From NCBI GenBank assembly GCA_019022495.1, contig JAFEKR010000013.1, positions 62,001-126,000 on the forward strand: DNA of 64,000 nucleotides. Reading direction: 5' to 3'. Shown piece by piece: positions 1 to 11,135 of this stretch. This DNA comes from Epichloe hybrida. Its lineage: Eukaryota > Ascomycota > Sordariomycetes > Hypocreales > Clavicipitaceae. Positions within the stretch are counted from its first letter, which is position 1; every line of letters begins with the position of its first letter. A program made the position numbers and the translations under genes. The notes beneath the pieces are model-generated. The model saw only the letters and a list, made by a program, of their open reading frames with translations. It was not told the DNA's origin and searched no databases.

Positions 1-114
1 CCTTGCCGCTCCGAAAGACTGGCTAAGCTCAACCAGATTTTGCGCATTGAGGAGGAGCTCGGTGATAAGGCTATCTACGCTGGTGCCAACTTCCGCAAGT
101 CTGTTAACCTCTAA
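1..114 (+). CDS. Enolase, C-terminal 37 codons (partial)
   Basis: Enolase converts 2-phosphoglycerate to phosphoenolpyruvate in glycolysis in the cytosol. Only the last 37 codons and a TAA stop at 112-114 lie in the window; the 5' part is upstream of base 1. The reading frame starting at base 1 gives a tail containing [20 protein letters not shown], which is the conserved C-terminal helix of eukaryotic enolases, including the SERLAKLNQ segment and the LRIEEELG segment. The final residues (KSVNL) follow the usual length of the family, so the stop looks genuine. It lies 349 bp upstream of the BUB1 start on the same strand. Identification rests on recalled similarity to yeast enolase and is strong despite the short fragment. 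Confidence 0.93.
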   Translation, partial: PCRSERLAKLNQILRIEEELGDKAIYAGANFRKSVNL

Positions 115-463
115 ATCACCCTTCCGACAACTTTCCGGGGCGCTACGTGCAACTTTACCACAGGCTATGATGAAGAATAAATGAAAATTTGTCAATTGCA
201 ATAGATAAATCGATTGGTCCGAGGCAAACGTGATGACCAAGTGATGAATTTAGTGTTGTATCAAAGTCCTATCACGCTGTACCCACCCCCGCCCGGACTC
301 CAGCCACAAAGTGGCTATTTCTACAGCAACCCAGCCCAGCCACAAACACTGCGGCGTCAAATGTCAACATACTTGGGCCGTGACGCGCGGTGGTCATAAA
401 TTCAATTACACAGCACGCATCGCAGGACAACGAAGGCTGTCGCTCTTAGGACATCAACTCAAG
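115..463. other. Intergenic: enolase 3' UTR and BUB1 promoter/leader
   Basis: 349 bp between the enolase stop and the BUB1 ATG. It holds an AT-rich stretch (about 165-215) suited to an enolase 3' end, and a C-rich stretch near 280-300. An open frame runs upstream from the BUB1 ATG in the same phase to 311, but the start at 464 fits the family N-terminus better. No other gene is seen. Confidence 0.6.
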
Positions 464-3400
464 ATGGCAGCTTCAAATGATCTCATTGATTTTGATGTGA
501 TTGAGGGGCAAAAGGAGAACATCCAGTCGCTACCTGGTGGACGGTCTGCGAAAAAGCTGTCACAGCTGTACTCTCCGTCACCCTTGCACAAACTCGCGAC
601 ACCAACTCCTTCAGACACCAAAAACGTTCATGACTGTATTCGAGCTGAATATGAGGCAGAAATTCAGAATATATCGGAATCGGACGATCCTCTCGATGTA
701 TTCGATCGGTACATTAGGTGGACACTTGACACATATCCATCGGCACAAGCAACGCCGCAGTCACAGCTTCATACATTGCTTGAACGCGGCACCGGGGCCT
801 TCATCACCACGGTGCAATACAAAAATGATCCCCGCTACTTGAGAATGTGGGTACATTACATTCACTTCTTTTCGGACTCTCCGAGAGAAACATACATGTT
901 TCTATCTCGCCATGGCATCGGGGAGAGTTTGGCTCTGTTTTATGAGGAGTATGCTGCCTGGTTGGAAGTTGCAGGAAGATGGGCTCAAGCCGAAGAAGTT
1001 TACAAGCTGGGTATCGAACGCGAAAGCCGTCCTGTCCAGAGACTGTTGCGAAAGTTCAAAGAGTTTGAGGAACAGCTCACTCAGCAGCCTGCGAATGCCA
1101 TTGAGCCATCGTCCCCGGCCCTTCCTACAATTCGTCCAGCACTGGCAGCGAAAGCTGATCCTTTTGGATCAACACGTTCGAACGATCCTCAAGCAGTACG
1201 GCCGACGAGTGGTATCATCAACGCTACTTCTAAGCCAGCCAAATCTAAACTCGCTATTTTCTCCGATGCTGACGCCAAGCCTGTCCCTCTTGCATCCAGG
1301 GGAGAGGGGTCCAAAGGGTGGGATACAATCGGCTCATTATCAGATCGTAAGAAAGAGAACGTCATGGAGCCCAAGCCATGGGCTGGAGAGACACTGAAAG
1401 CAGGAGGGGGAAAGTCTGCCGCTCCCAAGATGGCGGTTTTCAGAGATCTGGTAAGTTGCCAATCATCTAGCCTTTTTATGCCCATATGTTGATGAGTTTA
1501 GGACTAATTAATTGGCCGTTGGGCGTGTACTCGGTATTTCAGAGACTATCTCAAATAAACGACGTTGTGGTTATACCATCCAAGAGCCAAGTGACTGTAC
1601 ATCCGCAAACCGGCAAGAAGGAGTACATATTTGTGGATCTTGAAGCCATATATCCAACTCCTGATGAACCAGGATCTGAACTGAGTTTCGAGGAGATCAT
1701 GGCTGCACATAGAGGCTGGTCTAATCAGACTTGGGATGATGAGAACGTAGATGAAAATTTTGTTCCTGGGCCACTGCATGGATACGGAGAGATTGAAGAA
1801 ATAAGCCATGGTGTGAAAAAAATGCTGACCGTACATCGAGATCCATTGCTACTGGATGAGAACGGTGACATTAGGCACCAAGCTCAGTCACGGGGTGCAA
1901 AGAAGAAGAAAACTATGGAGACCAATGAGACTCAGATCAGTAAGGCCTCTTCGATAAGTGCTGCATTTTTTTTTTTTTAAACCCCCTACAGAAAAAACTA
2001 ACCTCTTCTGTCCAGTTAAAGCGAAATTGGACTCACCGTCTGGCCCAAAGTTTCGTAAAAAGCAATCCTCAGAACCCACTATGACTTTACACACGAGGGC
2101 AGCTACGGACGACATATACGAGATTTTTAATGCGCCGCTAAAGGCCAACACTCATGATGAGAGTGGTGAGGATGAAGACTACGAAACCGACGGGGAGTAC
2201 ACCACCGACGCTGAGAGTAATGGCACGACGAGGCATCTAGATACCGTCAGCGAAAATGGTGAAGATGAAACTGCTGATACTAAAAGCGTGAGTGAGTGGT
2301 CGGACTTTTCGACCAGGAAACACGTTCCAGATGTCCTTATGGGAGAGACGGAGGCAACCTCTACCATGGCCAGTGGTTTGCAGGTTGATTATCTCAGCAT
2401 CGAAGGGAACATTCACACAGACGAAAACTATCAGGAGTTCGCAATAAATCATGAGGAGGGGAGCGTGGGTCATTGGGACAATGAAAAGCCATCTCCAAAA
2501 ACCAGGACCGTTTTTATTCCTATACCTCCTGAAAATTATGACCCTCCGACACGTCCGTATAGGGATCCGGCCGAGGTGGCTAATAATCGACTTCCATTCA
2601 TGACACCGATCACAGAGCGAACGGAATGCTCTGTGGATGTCGACCTCGAGCGGCGGGACACCTTCAAGACACCTTGCAGACAGGATGCGTCTGCGAAATT
2701 GATCGACAACAATTCAGACTACGAGACCTTGAGCAGTCCCCTGAGAGAAATTGTTGACGATGAGTGCCCTATGCCGCACGTTCCGGCCGCATTGCTTCCA
2801 AGGTCAGCTCTAGGGCCAAAGCTGAAGACAACTACCAAGCAGCTGCCCCCGAAAGGCCCTGTTATCAAAGACAAACAGTGCAACCCCGTGGACGAGGCTG
2901 TTCGTCATGATATCCTTAGAAACATACAACCTTCCCTCACATCATACACCGGATTTTACGATCTTCGGCGGCAGACGTATGACCACGGCGGAGAGATTCG
3001 CAAATTTGCCAAGGCTTTTAATAAGTTGCACAAGGGGAGTGGGGATAAGATAGGGCTTGTTCCAGCTCCTATGACCATTCAATTTCCTCACATGGCTCGG
3101 GAATACAAATTGAAACGGGAATTGGGTGCAGGAGCTTTTGCCCCTGTTTACCTAGTCGAAAATACACTACCTTGCGAGGAAGAGACTGATGAAAATGCTG
3201 CGGTCTCAATGGGTAGAGGCATGTTTGCCATTAGTCACCGGAGCGAACTCGAGGCCCTCAAAATGGAAGCACCTCCTACGCCATGGGAATTCTATATAAT
3301 GAGGCTTGCGCATACCCGTCTAGGTCCGCAACATCGTGCGGCGGCGTCACTGTCCTACGCGCATGAGTTGCACCTATACCAGAATGAGGCATTTTTGTTT

Positions 3401-4141
3401 CTACCTTACCATCCTCACGGTACACTGTTGGATGTGGTGAACTACTTTCGCGCCGAGCCCTCTGGCGTCATGGATGAGCAGCTTGCCATGTTCTTCACGA
3501 TTGAGATCATGCGGACAGTCGAAGCTCTTCATACCAAAAGTATTCTCCACGGTGATTTAAAGGCAGATAATTGTCTGCTTCGACTTGACACGATGTCCTC
3601 GGATCAGCCCTTGACGACCTCATGGAAAGCGGACGGGACCGGTGGATGGGCATCGAGAGGCATAGTTCTCATCGACTTTGGCCGCGGTATTGACATGAAA
3701 GCGTTTGTTCCCGAAGTCGAGTTTATTGCGGACTGGGAAACCTCTGCCCAGGATTGCGCCGAAATGCGTGAGGGCCGTCCATGGACATGGCAAATCGACT
3801 ATCATGGCCTGGCTGGCGTCATTCACTGCCTTCTTTTCGGCAAGTATATCGAGACTTCGAGGTGTGACCAAGGTGGTCTTGGCCGTAACGGGCGAAAATA
3901 CAAGATCAAGGAGAGTCTGAAGCGATACTGGCAAGCAGACCTCTGGTCCGAGTTTTTCGAAGTATTACTGAACCCAGGATCTTTTTTGGAAGCAGAAGAT
4001 GGACAAAAAATGCCAGTTTTGAAATCGATGAAGAGCGTGCGGGAGAGAATGGAACTATGGCTTGCAGCAAACTGTGAGCGTGGTGTGGGCCTGCGATCCT
4101 TGATAGGCAAATTAGAGGGATATGTCAAAACTCGCAAATAA
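464..4141 (+). CDS. BUB1: Spindle assembly checkpoint serine/threonine kinase BUB1 (MADBUB type), three exons
   Basis: Checkpoint kinase acting at unattached kinetochores to delay anaphase through the Cdc20/APC. Exons are 464-1450, 1543-1939 and 2016-4141, giving 1169 codons plus TAA. Intron 1 (1451-1542) begins GTAAGT; intron 2 (1940-2015) begins GTAAGG and has an ACTAAC branch motif just before the AG. Visible parts: KEN box at residues 17-19; Mad3/BUB1 TPR region at about 60-205; second KEN at 297-299; a GLEBS-like Bub3-binding segment early in exon 2 (ending AAHRGW); CD1 motif TMTLHTRAATDDIY early in exon 3; C-terminal kinase with glycine loop GAGAFAPVY near 832, Lys 877, catalytic HGDLKADN from 973 and DFG at about 1015. 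KEN boxes and a kinase in one protein suggest an unsplit gene that also does the Mad3/BubR1 job. The start at 464 is chosen because the family N-terminus with its KEN box follows at once. Confidence 0.95.
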
Positions 4142-4505
4142 GGTTGGGCCGCACAACAGCAGCATTTGACTCCGCCCACTATCGTTTATGTTGCTTCTTA
4201 CGCTGGTCAAATTGGTTCATGTCTAGACGTTTGCAAAGAATCAGGTGTTTCAATTAAGCATTAGCAATGGCGCAAAGAGCTGGATGTGCGAATTTTTGCT
4301 TCACCACTTCTGGTGTCAGATATAATATACATTCCAAAGCTTTCCTATTCATTCAATGACAGACTCCATTTTTGCCTTCCATTCATTTCATAGCAAAAAC
4401 TTCCAGTCTTGGCACTAGTCGTATGCACAACGTGGGAAGATATGGGGCAAATGCATGCCTGTTAGGTGTATTGAGTTCCTCATCTCTGTCGCCAAAGTCT
4501 TGGAT
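4142..4505. other. Convergent 3' intergenic region of BUB1 and APN1
   Basis: 364 bp between two stop codons facing each other (TAA ending at 4141 and TAG complement at 4506). It must contain both transcript ends. No coding potential or RNA gene is seen. Confidence 0.6.
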
Positions 4506-6103
4506 CTAGGCATTCTTCTTGGCTCCCTTGGTTGATTTTGTTCCTGTTTTGGATTTTTTTGCCGACTTCTTGTCGACCTGATCTTGAATCCTGCTTCTCT
4601 CTATAGCACCCTTCGCTTGGAGATCCGCAGAAAGTTTTGTGAACTCGGTGCTCTCTGCGTCCATCCCTATGAGACTTTCCAGCAGCTTAATCTCATCTGC
4701 CCATATTTGCTTATCTTCCGCTGTTTTACCATCGGGACCTTTCTTGTCGATGGGCGTTTCAAGGACCATGGGCATATTGCGAAAGCCATCATGATTCATG
4801 ATACTGTGGAACGCACAAAGACCCAGGAAGCCTGTCCCGATGTTGGCATGCAGATCACGGTTCGAGTTAAAGGGAGCTTTGCTATCATTCACTGAGATGA
4901 ATCGTTAGCTGCTCGGACTTGATATCATTTGTTCTATGGGTTTTTTTAAGAAGAGGGGGGTAGAAACAGATATGTAGATGTTATACGCTCCGGACTGGAC
5001 TGTTTGATAGGTAGTCGAGAGCGTGCGAAATGTGAACTTACAGTGAAAGGCTTTCAGATATTTGAAACCAACAATCTCACCGAAAGCTCGCATGGTTTCT
5101 TCAAATGCCTCTGGAGTCCGCAGATCGTGGCCAGCCGCAAAGGCGTGACATGTATCAATACAGACGCCAACGCGGTCCTTGTCTTCCACCAACGCAATGA
5201 TGTCCCTCAAGTCTTCCCATGTGGAGCCAATTACATTGCCCGCACCAGCCATGTTCTCTAATACAGTTATCACAGACAACGTCGCTTTGTGCGCCTTGTT
5301 GAGCTGTGCAGCAATTCGGCCGATTGCCGCTGGTCGAGGCTCGCCGCCTGTGGATCCGGGATGGAAGTTGTAAAGTTTGATTCCAAGCGTTTCACATCGC
5401 TGTAGATCGTCGACAAAGCTATTGTATGCTTGCGTCGCTTTGGTTTCGTCGACTTGAGCCAAGTTCACCAAGTACGAGCCGTGAGGGAGGGCATGTTCGG
5501 CGGCACTGTAACTATGAGACTTGCAGTTGTTGATGAATAGATCGCGTGCTTCTGTTGAAATAGGAGGGTTGTCCCATTTACGTTGGGATTTGAGGAAAAG
5601 AGCGAATGAGTTGGCTCCTATTTGTACAGCATTCGTGATTGCATTTTGGACGCCTAGTCAAAATGAACGAAATCAGTGGTTAGAGTTAAGAAGAAGGTGC
5701 TGACATATGAATATGTATATATGTTATCACTGCACTGGCACAGTGGCAGACATGTCGCTTTGAACACACCTCCTGCGGCACTGACGTGAGCACCAATGTA
5801 CATTGCCTTCTTCAGTGAATCCAGAGTTGTCCGGTTCGCAAACGGCATCGTCTTGTCTTCGGGCTTCGCCTTCGCATTTGCTCCGGCTGAACGTTTTCGG
5901 GATTGATCGGTATCTTGAGCGTGATTCTCGTTGTCGACGTCTACAGCACCCAGCTTGCGCTTGCCATTGACCTTTCCTGGAGCTACAGAGATGGTGTCCT
6001 TGGAACTTGCACTAGACGTGGAAATGTTGTTGGAATTAAGCCTGCCGTCAGACTCCTCGCTGTAGCTAACCACTGGTTTATTTCTCGTGGAAGTCCGAGG
6101 CAT
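4506..6103 (-). CDS. APN1: AP endonuclease of the endonuclease IV / Apn1 family, three exons
   Basis: Cuts the DNA backbone 5' to abasic sites in base excision repair, using a three-metal zinc centre. Exons on the minus strand are 6103-5770, 5653-5042 and 4891-4506, giving 443 residues. Introns 5654-5769 (116 nt, starts GTGTGT, branch-like CTAAC present) and 4892-5041 (150 nt, starts GTAAGT) restore the conserved junctions SAAGG/VQNA and AFH/LNDSK. Metal-ligand motifs are all visible: PHGSYLVN, NFHPGST, VLENMAG, CIDTCHAFAAGHD, AFHLNDSK, SNRDLHANIG and MVLETP. The first about 85 residues are Ser/Asn/Lys-rich and poorly conserved. The C-terminus is very basic (KKSAKKSKTGTKSTKGAKK), as in nuclear-targeted yeast Apn1. 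It is convergent with BUB1. Nothing looks broken. Confidence 0.94.
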
Positions 6104-6702
6104 CGTGGTCGTTTACTGCGTGACTTGACAGACGACGTAAAGAGCATTGAGAGCAACAAGTCGTAATACAACAAAGAGAATGTTCCGAGATCGGTGCATC
6201 CACACATTTCTACGAGTCTGTCTGCTCCCACCACTAACTTCGCAGTGGCAGACGGGCCTAGCTCGTGTTGAACCAGGCGCGAAATCACGTGCAGCACACT
6301 CTGACCGTGTAAGTCTGGTGCTTGCACATGAATGATTTTCATCGCTACTTTTGATTGATCTATGTTGAAATCTTATTTCTTTTTGCCTCACTGGCCATTG
6401 TCGACACGTTGAATCCATTTGTAAATTTCCCACACATTGGTCGCCGGTTATTCTCCATCAGGGGAAAATTGACACTTCACGTATTGATACTGTTATCATT
6501 TAACCTCCTGATTTGTTTGAAAATATGTGTAATGCTGTATTCTTGACCTAGAATCATATGCTTCGCAAAACGCGCCCACTCTCAGCTGTCCTGAAGCTTT
6601 ACATCTACATGCAAGATCATAATCCCGCATCTATCGCCTGTACAAAAGAGGCTGTTAGGTCTTTGGGATAATCTCTGGGTCTTCGGGGGGGAAGAATATC
6701 GA
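6104..6702. other. Intergenic: APN1 promoter and DGAT2 3' region
   Basis: 599 bp between the APN1 start (6103) and the DGAT2-type gene stop (6703), both genes on the minus strand. Short open frames here overlap on both strands and show no family features. No RNA gene is seen. Confidence 0.55.
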
Positions 6703-8127
6703 TCAAGATAGAATCTGCAGCTCGGGGACCGTGCCATTCGAGAACTTGTCCTTGTATGCCGCATAGAGTCTTTCCACCTCCTCCACATATAACTCATGGT
6801 ATCTGTCAATGACTTCCTGAGGTGGTTGCTCTCCGTATGTCTCGTTTATTTCAATAGGCCTCCCCACTACTATGTTAACAGCTCGGCGATACGGCATCAA
6901 ACCGACGTCGTAATTGAGAAGCCCACGGCCGTGGAGTGCTGGGATAGTGAATTTGAAGACTTTGAGAAGGATCATCTGAATCTTGTGAACCATAGGGTGC
7001 GTCTTGGGGCTCAGCTGGTCGTAAAGGTCATTTTCGCCGAATCCTATAATCGGGACGAGGTCGGCTCCAGTCCTCAAAGCCATCTTGATGAAACCTTTGC
7101 GTCCTTTGAGGATAAGGCGAAGTGTGCCGGGTTGAGCTTCAAGAGACTCTCGGGCACCACCAATGACAATCGTTACGGCGCGACCCTGACCGTCGTTTTT
7201 AGGTCCACCCTTCGACAAGATGTTACGAATTGAATCCTTAGAGACAGAGCGTATTCCCATGGCCAGTATCCAGTCGCGATAGAAAGGGAGTCGAAAATTA
7301 GAATCAAGCGTGAGCAAACTATTTGTGATGCCGGGAAATTTCTCCGCGAACCCCAACGCGTTTGTGGCAAAGGCGCACCAAGCACCGTGAGAGATGATGC
7401 CATGGGGGTGATAACCAAGAATGTATTTCCTATTTGGTGGTAGATTGAACGTTTTGTGGAGTTTGGCCGGGAAGTAACCCGCGAATAACCTCCATAGAGG
7501 CAGAGAACGCAGCCATTCCGAACGATAAGAAAGATTGCCATCTATAGCGGCGTTGGAAAAGGACAAGTGAACCAGGTACGGCACCAATATGGGCCAAGTA
7601 AGAGGGTTTGCGCAGCTGAACCAGAAGCATGACACGATCACAATGATGGACATACAATGAAATAGAACCGCCGCAGTCTGCATGCGACGCTTGACGGGCA
7701 CTCGAAGAGGTGCAAACCGTATGCCGCCAGCCCTCCATGCCTCCCTCTCATGGAATTTTTGGCTTTCGCTTGTAAGGTTTGGATACGGGACGTAACCACC
7801 ATTCGTCATGGCTTTATCACTGCCCTTTTTACTATTTTTGACAGCTGCGGCGTTCGTTTCGCTGGCGAGGGGCTCGTGTGTTTCAGTACCGGTTTTTGCA
7901 GGCTGGTCATTATGTATTTCCTTTTGAATGCAGATGCTCGTGGTTAGCTGGCAAGCTATATTCCAAAAACGAAGACAACTCATAGTGTGGCTAACTTTGT
8001 GATGCAAGGTTTCGGTGTCCTTCTGGTAACGAAGAGTGGAAGGGTCAATGTTTCCATAGACCGCTACTGCTTCATCTTGTTTGTTTGATGCATGATCTGG
8101 CGCTTGAAGACCGAAAAAAGTAAGCAA
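6703..8127 (-). CDS. DGA1: Diacylglycerol O-acyltransferase, DGAT2/Dga1 family
   Basis: Makes triacylglycerol from diacylglycerol and acyl-CoA at the ER and lipid-droplet surface. The open frame gives 474 residues. Features: a polar N-terminal third; a hydrophobic hairpin around residues 150-190 containing MSIIVIVSCFWFSCANPLTW; the active-site motif YHPHG with HPHG at 240-243; then GGARESLEAQPGT and FGENDLYDQ, both typical DGAT2 blocks; and the C-terminal EVIDRYHELYVEEVERLY block. A 75-nt stretch on the minus strand (7995-7921) begins GTTAGC, contains CTAAC and ends AAAAG. It could be an intron that happens to stay in frame, removing residues 45-69 and joining LHHK to EIHND. The gene symbol follows the yeast orthologue; the family call is firm, while the exact N-terminus is not. 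Confidence 0.92.
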   Translation of the reverse strand: MLTFFGLQAPDHASNKQDEAVAVYGNIDPSTLRYQKDTETLHHKVSHTMSCLRFWNIACQLTTSICIQKEIHNDQPAKTGTETHEPLASETNAAAVKNSKKGSDKAMTNGGYVPYPNLTSESQKFHEREAWRAGGIRFAPLRVPVKRRMQTAAVLFHCMSIIVIVSCFWFSCANPLTWPILVPYLVHLSFSNAAIDGNLSYRSEWLRSLPLWRLFAGYFPAKLHKTFNLPPNRKYILGYHPHGIISHGAWCAFATNALGFAEKFPGITNSLLTLDSNFRLPFYRDWILAMGIRSVSKDSIRNILSKGGPKNDGQGRAVTIVIGGARESLEAQPGTLRLILKGRKGFIKMALRTGADLVPIIGFGENDLYDQLSPKTHPMVHKIQMILLKVFKFTIPALHGRGLLNYDVGLMPYRRAVNIVVGRPIEINETYGEQPPQEVIDRYHELYVEEVERLYAAYKDKFSNGTVPELQILS

Positions 8128-9308
8128 ATTGTTCCGGCATATGTAAAGACCCCAGAATTTGTTTGTGCCCGAGGCGATCGCCTTCGGACGGTGGGCGACT
8201 GAGCATTTGGCGAAGGACTGGGAGATCTCTCTAACGACTCACGAGAGGTGCATCTTACATTGTTGCGAGGGGGCACCTTGTGCGACATCAGCAGCTGCCA
8301 TATTCATGTCGTTCTGTGCGTGATATCCTTTTAGATCACTATGTTGAGATGAAACGCCTGTGTGTTCCGAGGGACGATGAATTCCTGTGGCGGCCCGCGC
8401 TGGAGACTGACGTGTTGGCCAAAACGAACGACAATGGGACCGAACGGTGACTTCCCACACAGCAGATGTTGCTGACACACCCGTTTACGAGAGGTAAAAC
8501 AAAAAATATTTAGGGAAAAGGTGATAATGACAAAAACGAAGGTCAATTATGAAGTCGTCTAGGTGTCACTTTCCTCTTTCCTTGACCTTTTTACTCGGGA
8601 ACTCTGTGGGCCTCCGAATGCGTACAACAAGCCGAGCTGTACAAAGAAAGAGGAAAGCACGTGAAGGCGCCGCCAAGTGCTTTCGTGGGGCTCTCATCAG
8701 TGGTTGGTCAGGCCACCATGACTTGTTGTAGAGCGGCATCGAGCCCGAGCCGGAAAGGCGGATTCATCTACCACTTTCAGGAAGATTGTGATAATTTAAG
8801 TTCTTGAAGCTGACGGTCTAATCCGGCGCTAATATACAATATTCTCGGGGACGCATTGGATATTGCAATACTTGCCCAATGTAGTTGTTGGAATGAGGTT
8901 CGTTCCAACAGCGTCCCGTATTACAGGACATGCCAAGCTTCGTTTGCACATGCAGGAATGGAAAGAAACCTTGTCTTTTTCGAATTGCAATCCGGCAAAT
9001 GTATCATCATGCACAAGCCAGGTACTGACTAGAGAAGAAGTCAAGTCGTCAAAAATGGTATACATACGTGGTACATAGCCGTAGCCATGCGGCCTTTTTC
9101 ACATATTAAACAATCCAATAAACCTTCCAAATCGCAAGAGCTAGGTTTCCAATGCCGTAACCTTAATCCCAGAGCACATAAACGCCAAGTTGCGAGCAAT
9201 CCCTGACCGAGCCTCCACGATCCCAGGTCCAGCCTGCTCTTTTATTCCATGCCTTCCATAATGAGTTTAGGTCGAGGAAAACGACATCCGACCCAAGAAT
9301 GTAGCATT
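8128..9308. other. Intergenic: DGAT2 promoter and zinc-finger gene 3' region
   Basis: 1181 bp of normal-composition DNA between two minus-strand genes. Only short frames without recognisable family features occur. The part next to 8127 should contain the DGAT2 promoter, and the part near 9309 the 3' UTR of the zinc-finger gene. No tRNA or repeat is seen. Confidence 0.55.
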
Positions 9309-11135
9309 CTACGCTGCTATGGGGCCATCTCGAGCTTCAAGCTGCTTCTTCAGACCGGCTACTTCATTGTCGAGAGAAGTCACCTTGTCTGATAGGGACT
9401 TGATCTTGTCTTCAAGCAGTCTCATGTACTCCCACACGCTCGGGTCACTTTGAGCGAACATATTGCTACTTTCAACTGCATTTTGAGTCCCACTTGGTGT
9501 TCGACCATGAGTATATGGGCCAGAACTTGGCCCTGCGAAACTTGGATGTGATAGTCCTGGGAGTTTCGGCCGGACTTGTCCGCTGTGCGGAGATTGAAGG
9601 TCTGAGGGCCTCCTGCCCATCTGCTGTTGCGGGAATGGTTGCGACATGCTGGGAGATCTTTGCCTCGCCAGATTCGTAGTCTCGTGACCTGATAAACCAG
9701 GGCTGAGCGGTCTAGGGCTTTCTGTCATGCCGGCTTGTGAGTACATGCCAGCGCCCACACTACCACCTGGCACAGAAGAGATGCTCGTGTTGGCTGTATG
9801 ACTACTGTTCATACTTTCAGGGCCACTTGATGAGCTGGTCGTCCCAAGCTGGCTTTGGCTAGCATTCGGGGGATACAGGCCACTTGCAGCAGGTCGCGGG
9901 CCTGCTGGAGGGTATGTGCGAGAATGTGCAGCATAGCTGTCACCAGAAGGATGCTGGGCGCCAATACTGGGGAGGCTCTGGCGTCTGAGCTCGTCGTCGT
10001 CGGGATTGTCGTAGGCTAGCCCAGACATGTTTGAGTCGTCCCCTTCGCCCATTGTTCCGTCCAAGTCATCCCCATCCGCAAAGCTGCCCATGCTAGCTCG
10101 TCGGCCGGCACATCCTCCCGCGCCTTTGCTATGTCGAGCTAATGCATCGCCTCTCGCAAACTTCCGATCGCATTTGGGACAAATGTGTGGCTTTTCGCCG
10201 GTGTGAAGTTTACCATGTCTCTTCAAGTCATGAAGGCGACGAAACCGCATCTGGCACTCTGTACACACATAAGGTTTCTCTTGGCTGTGGGTCAAGAGAT
10301 GGCTCTTGAGGTTGTGATGACGTGTGAACTCAGTGTTGCAGTAAGGGCATTTGTGTTTCTTCCCTCCGGATGCTGTAGGAGAATCTTGACCCTGCCCTGG
10401 AATGGGAAAGCTCATGCCACGAGCAGGGGCTTCGGGGAGATTAGCAGCAGCTTGGAGGGGTCCGGGGTACGACAATGAGCCAGGCTGATGCTTCTCACTC
10501 GGCGACAAATTTTGTCGGTTGGGCATTGGATCATTCTTCATCGAGTCCACATCCATTAGGGTTGCGCTTTCTGTGATGGAGGCTAGGGACGCTGCGCTCG
10601 GATTTGTTGGTCGGTTAACATCATCGTGATCTGCGGAGCGCACAACGTCTCCAGTGGCCATCGAAAGGGCTGTGGCTGCTTTCGCGGCCGGCTCCATGAT
10701 GGCGGTCGGCGCTACTTGCACGACGTCGGAGGGACGGCTCATGGCTTGATCCGAGCCTGACATTAAGGATTTGAGAGCTGCGTTAGACGGGTTGGGACTA
10801 ATGGAAGGCGAGGTAGACGCCCGGTCTTCGACCTGACGACGACGACGCTCGTCTCCCAATGCAGCAACACCAGTAAGAGGCACCACGGTTCGGGCAGTTG
10901 TCGCAAGTGAGAGTCGCGCGACCTTGGACGGCGAGACAAAAGGATTGACTAGGTCAATACCCTGCGAGCGCGAAGAAGCGGATTTGGACTCGAATTCGGG
11001 TGGTCGTTTATTCAGTTTCGCGATATCGTCAGAAGGGATGAAATGTATCAGGTTCAACGGGGAGGATCCTGGAATCTCGGTTGCAAGACCTCCAGTTCTC
11101 GGTGCCATAGAATACAAAGGAAGCTTATAGCCCAA
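9309..11135 (-). CDS. C2H2 zinc-finger transcription factor
   Basis: Probable sequence-specific DNA-binding regulator in the nucleus; target genes are unknown. The uninterrupted frame gives 608 residues. Three tandem fingers occupy about residues 260-345: CPYCNTEFTRHHNLKSHLLTH, CTECQMRFRRLHDLKRHGKLH and CPKCDRKFARGDALARH, with TGEKP-type linkers. The third ends in HSKGAGGC, so its last zinc ligand is probably Cys (C2HC). Flanks are low-complexity Ser/Pro/Gly/Gln-rich, as in fungal activators. The C-terminus (about 570-605, EYMRLLEDKIKSLSDKVTSL) looks like a coiled coil for self-association. The start may be Met1 or Met10 (MAPRTGG, at 11108); both are in frame. It is the last intact gene before the AT-rich block and its promoter faces it. 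Confidence 0.9.
   Translation of the reverse strand: MGYKLPLYSMAPRTGGLATEIPGSSPLNLIHFIPSDDIAKLNKRPPEFESKSASSRSQGIDLVNPFVSPSKVARLSLATTARTVVPLTGVAALGDERRRRQVEDRASTSPSISPNPSNAALKSLMSGSDQAMSRPSDVVQVAPTAIMEPAAKAATALSMATGDVVRSADHDDVNRPTNPSAASLASITESATLMDVDSMKNDPMPNRQNLSPSEKHQPGSLSYPGPLQAAANLPEAPARGMSFPIPGQGQDSPTASGGKKHKCPYCNTEFTRHHNLKSHLLTHSQEKPYVCTECQMRFRRLHDLKRHGKLHTGEKPHICPKCDRKFARGDALARHSKGAGGCAGRRASMGSFADGDDLDGTMGEGDDSNMSGLAYDNPDDDELRRQSLPSIGAQHPSGDSYAAHSRTYPPAGPRPAASGLYPPNASQSQLGTTSSSSGPESMNSSHTANTSISSVPGGSVGAGMYSQAGMTESPRPLSPGLSGHETTNLARQRSPSMSQPFPQQQMGRRPSDLQSPHSGQVRPKLPGLSHPSFAGPSSGPYTHGRTPSGTQNAVESSNMFAQSDPSVWEYMRLLEDKIKSLSDKVTSLDNEVAGLKKQLEARDGPIAA

Noticed and set aside
6355..6546. Hydrophobic 63-residue frame between APN1 and the DGAT2 gene
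   Set aside because: AT-rich intergenic sequence; no start context or homology cue.
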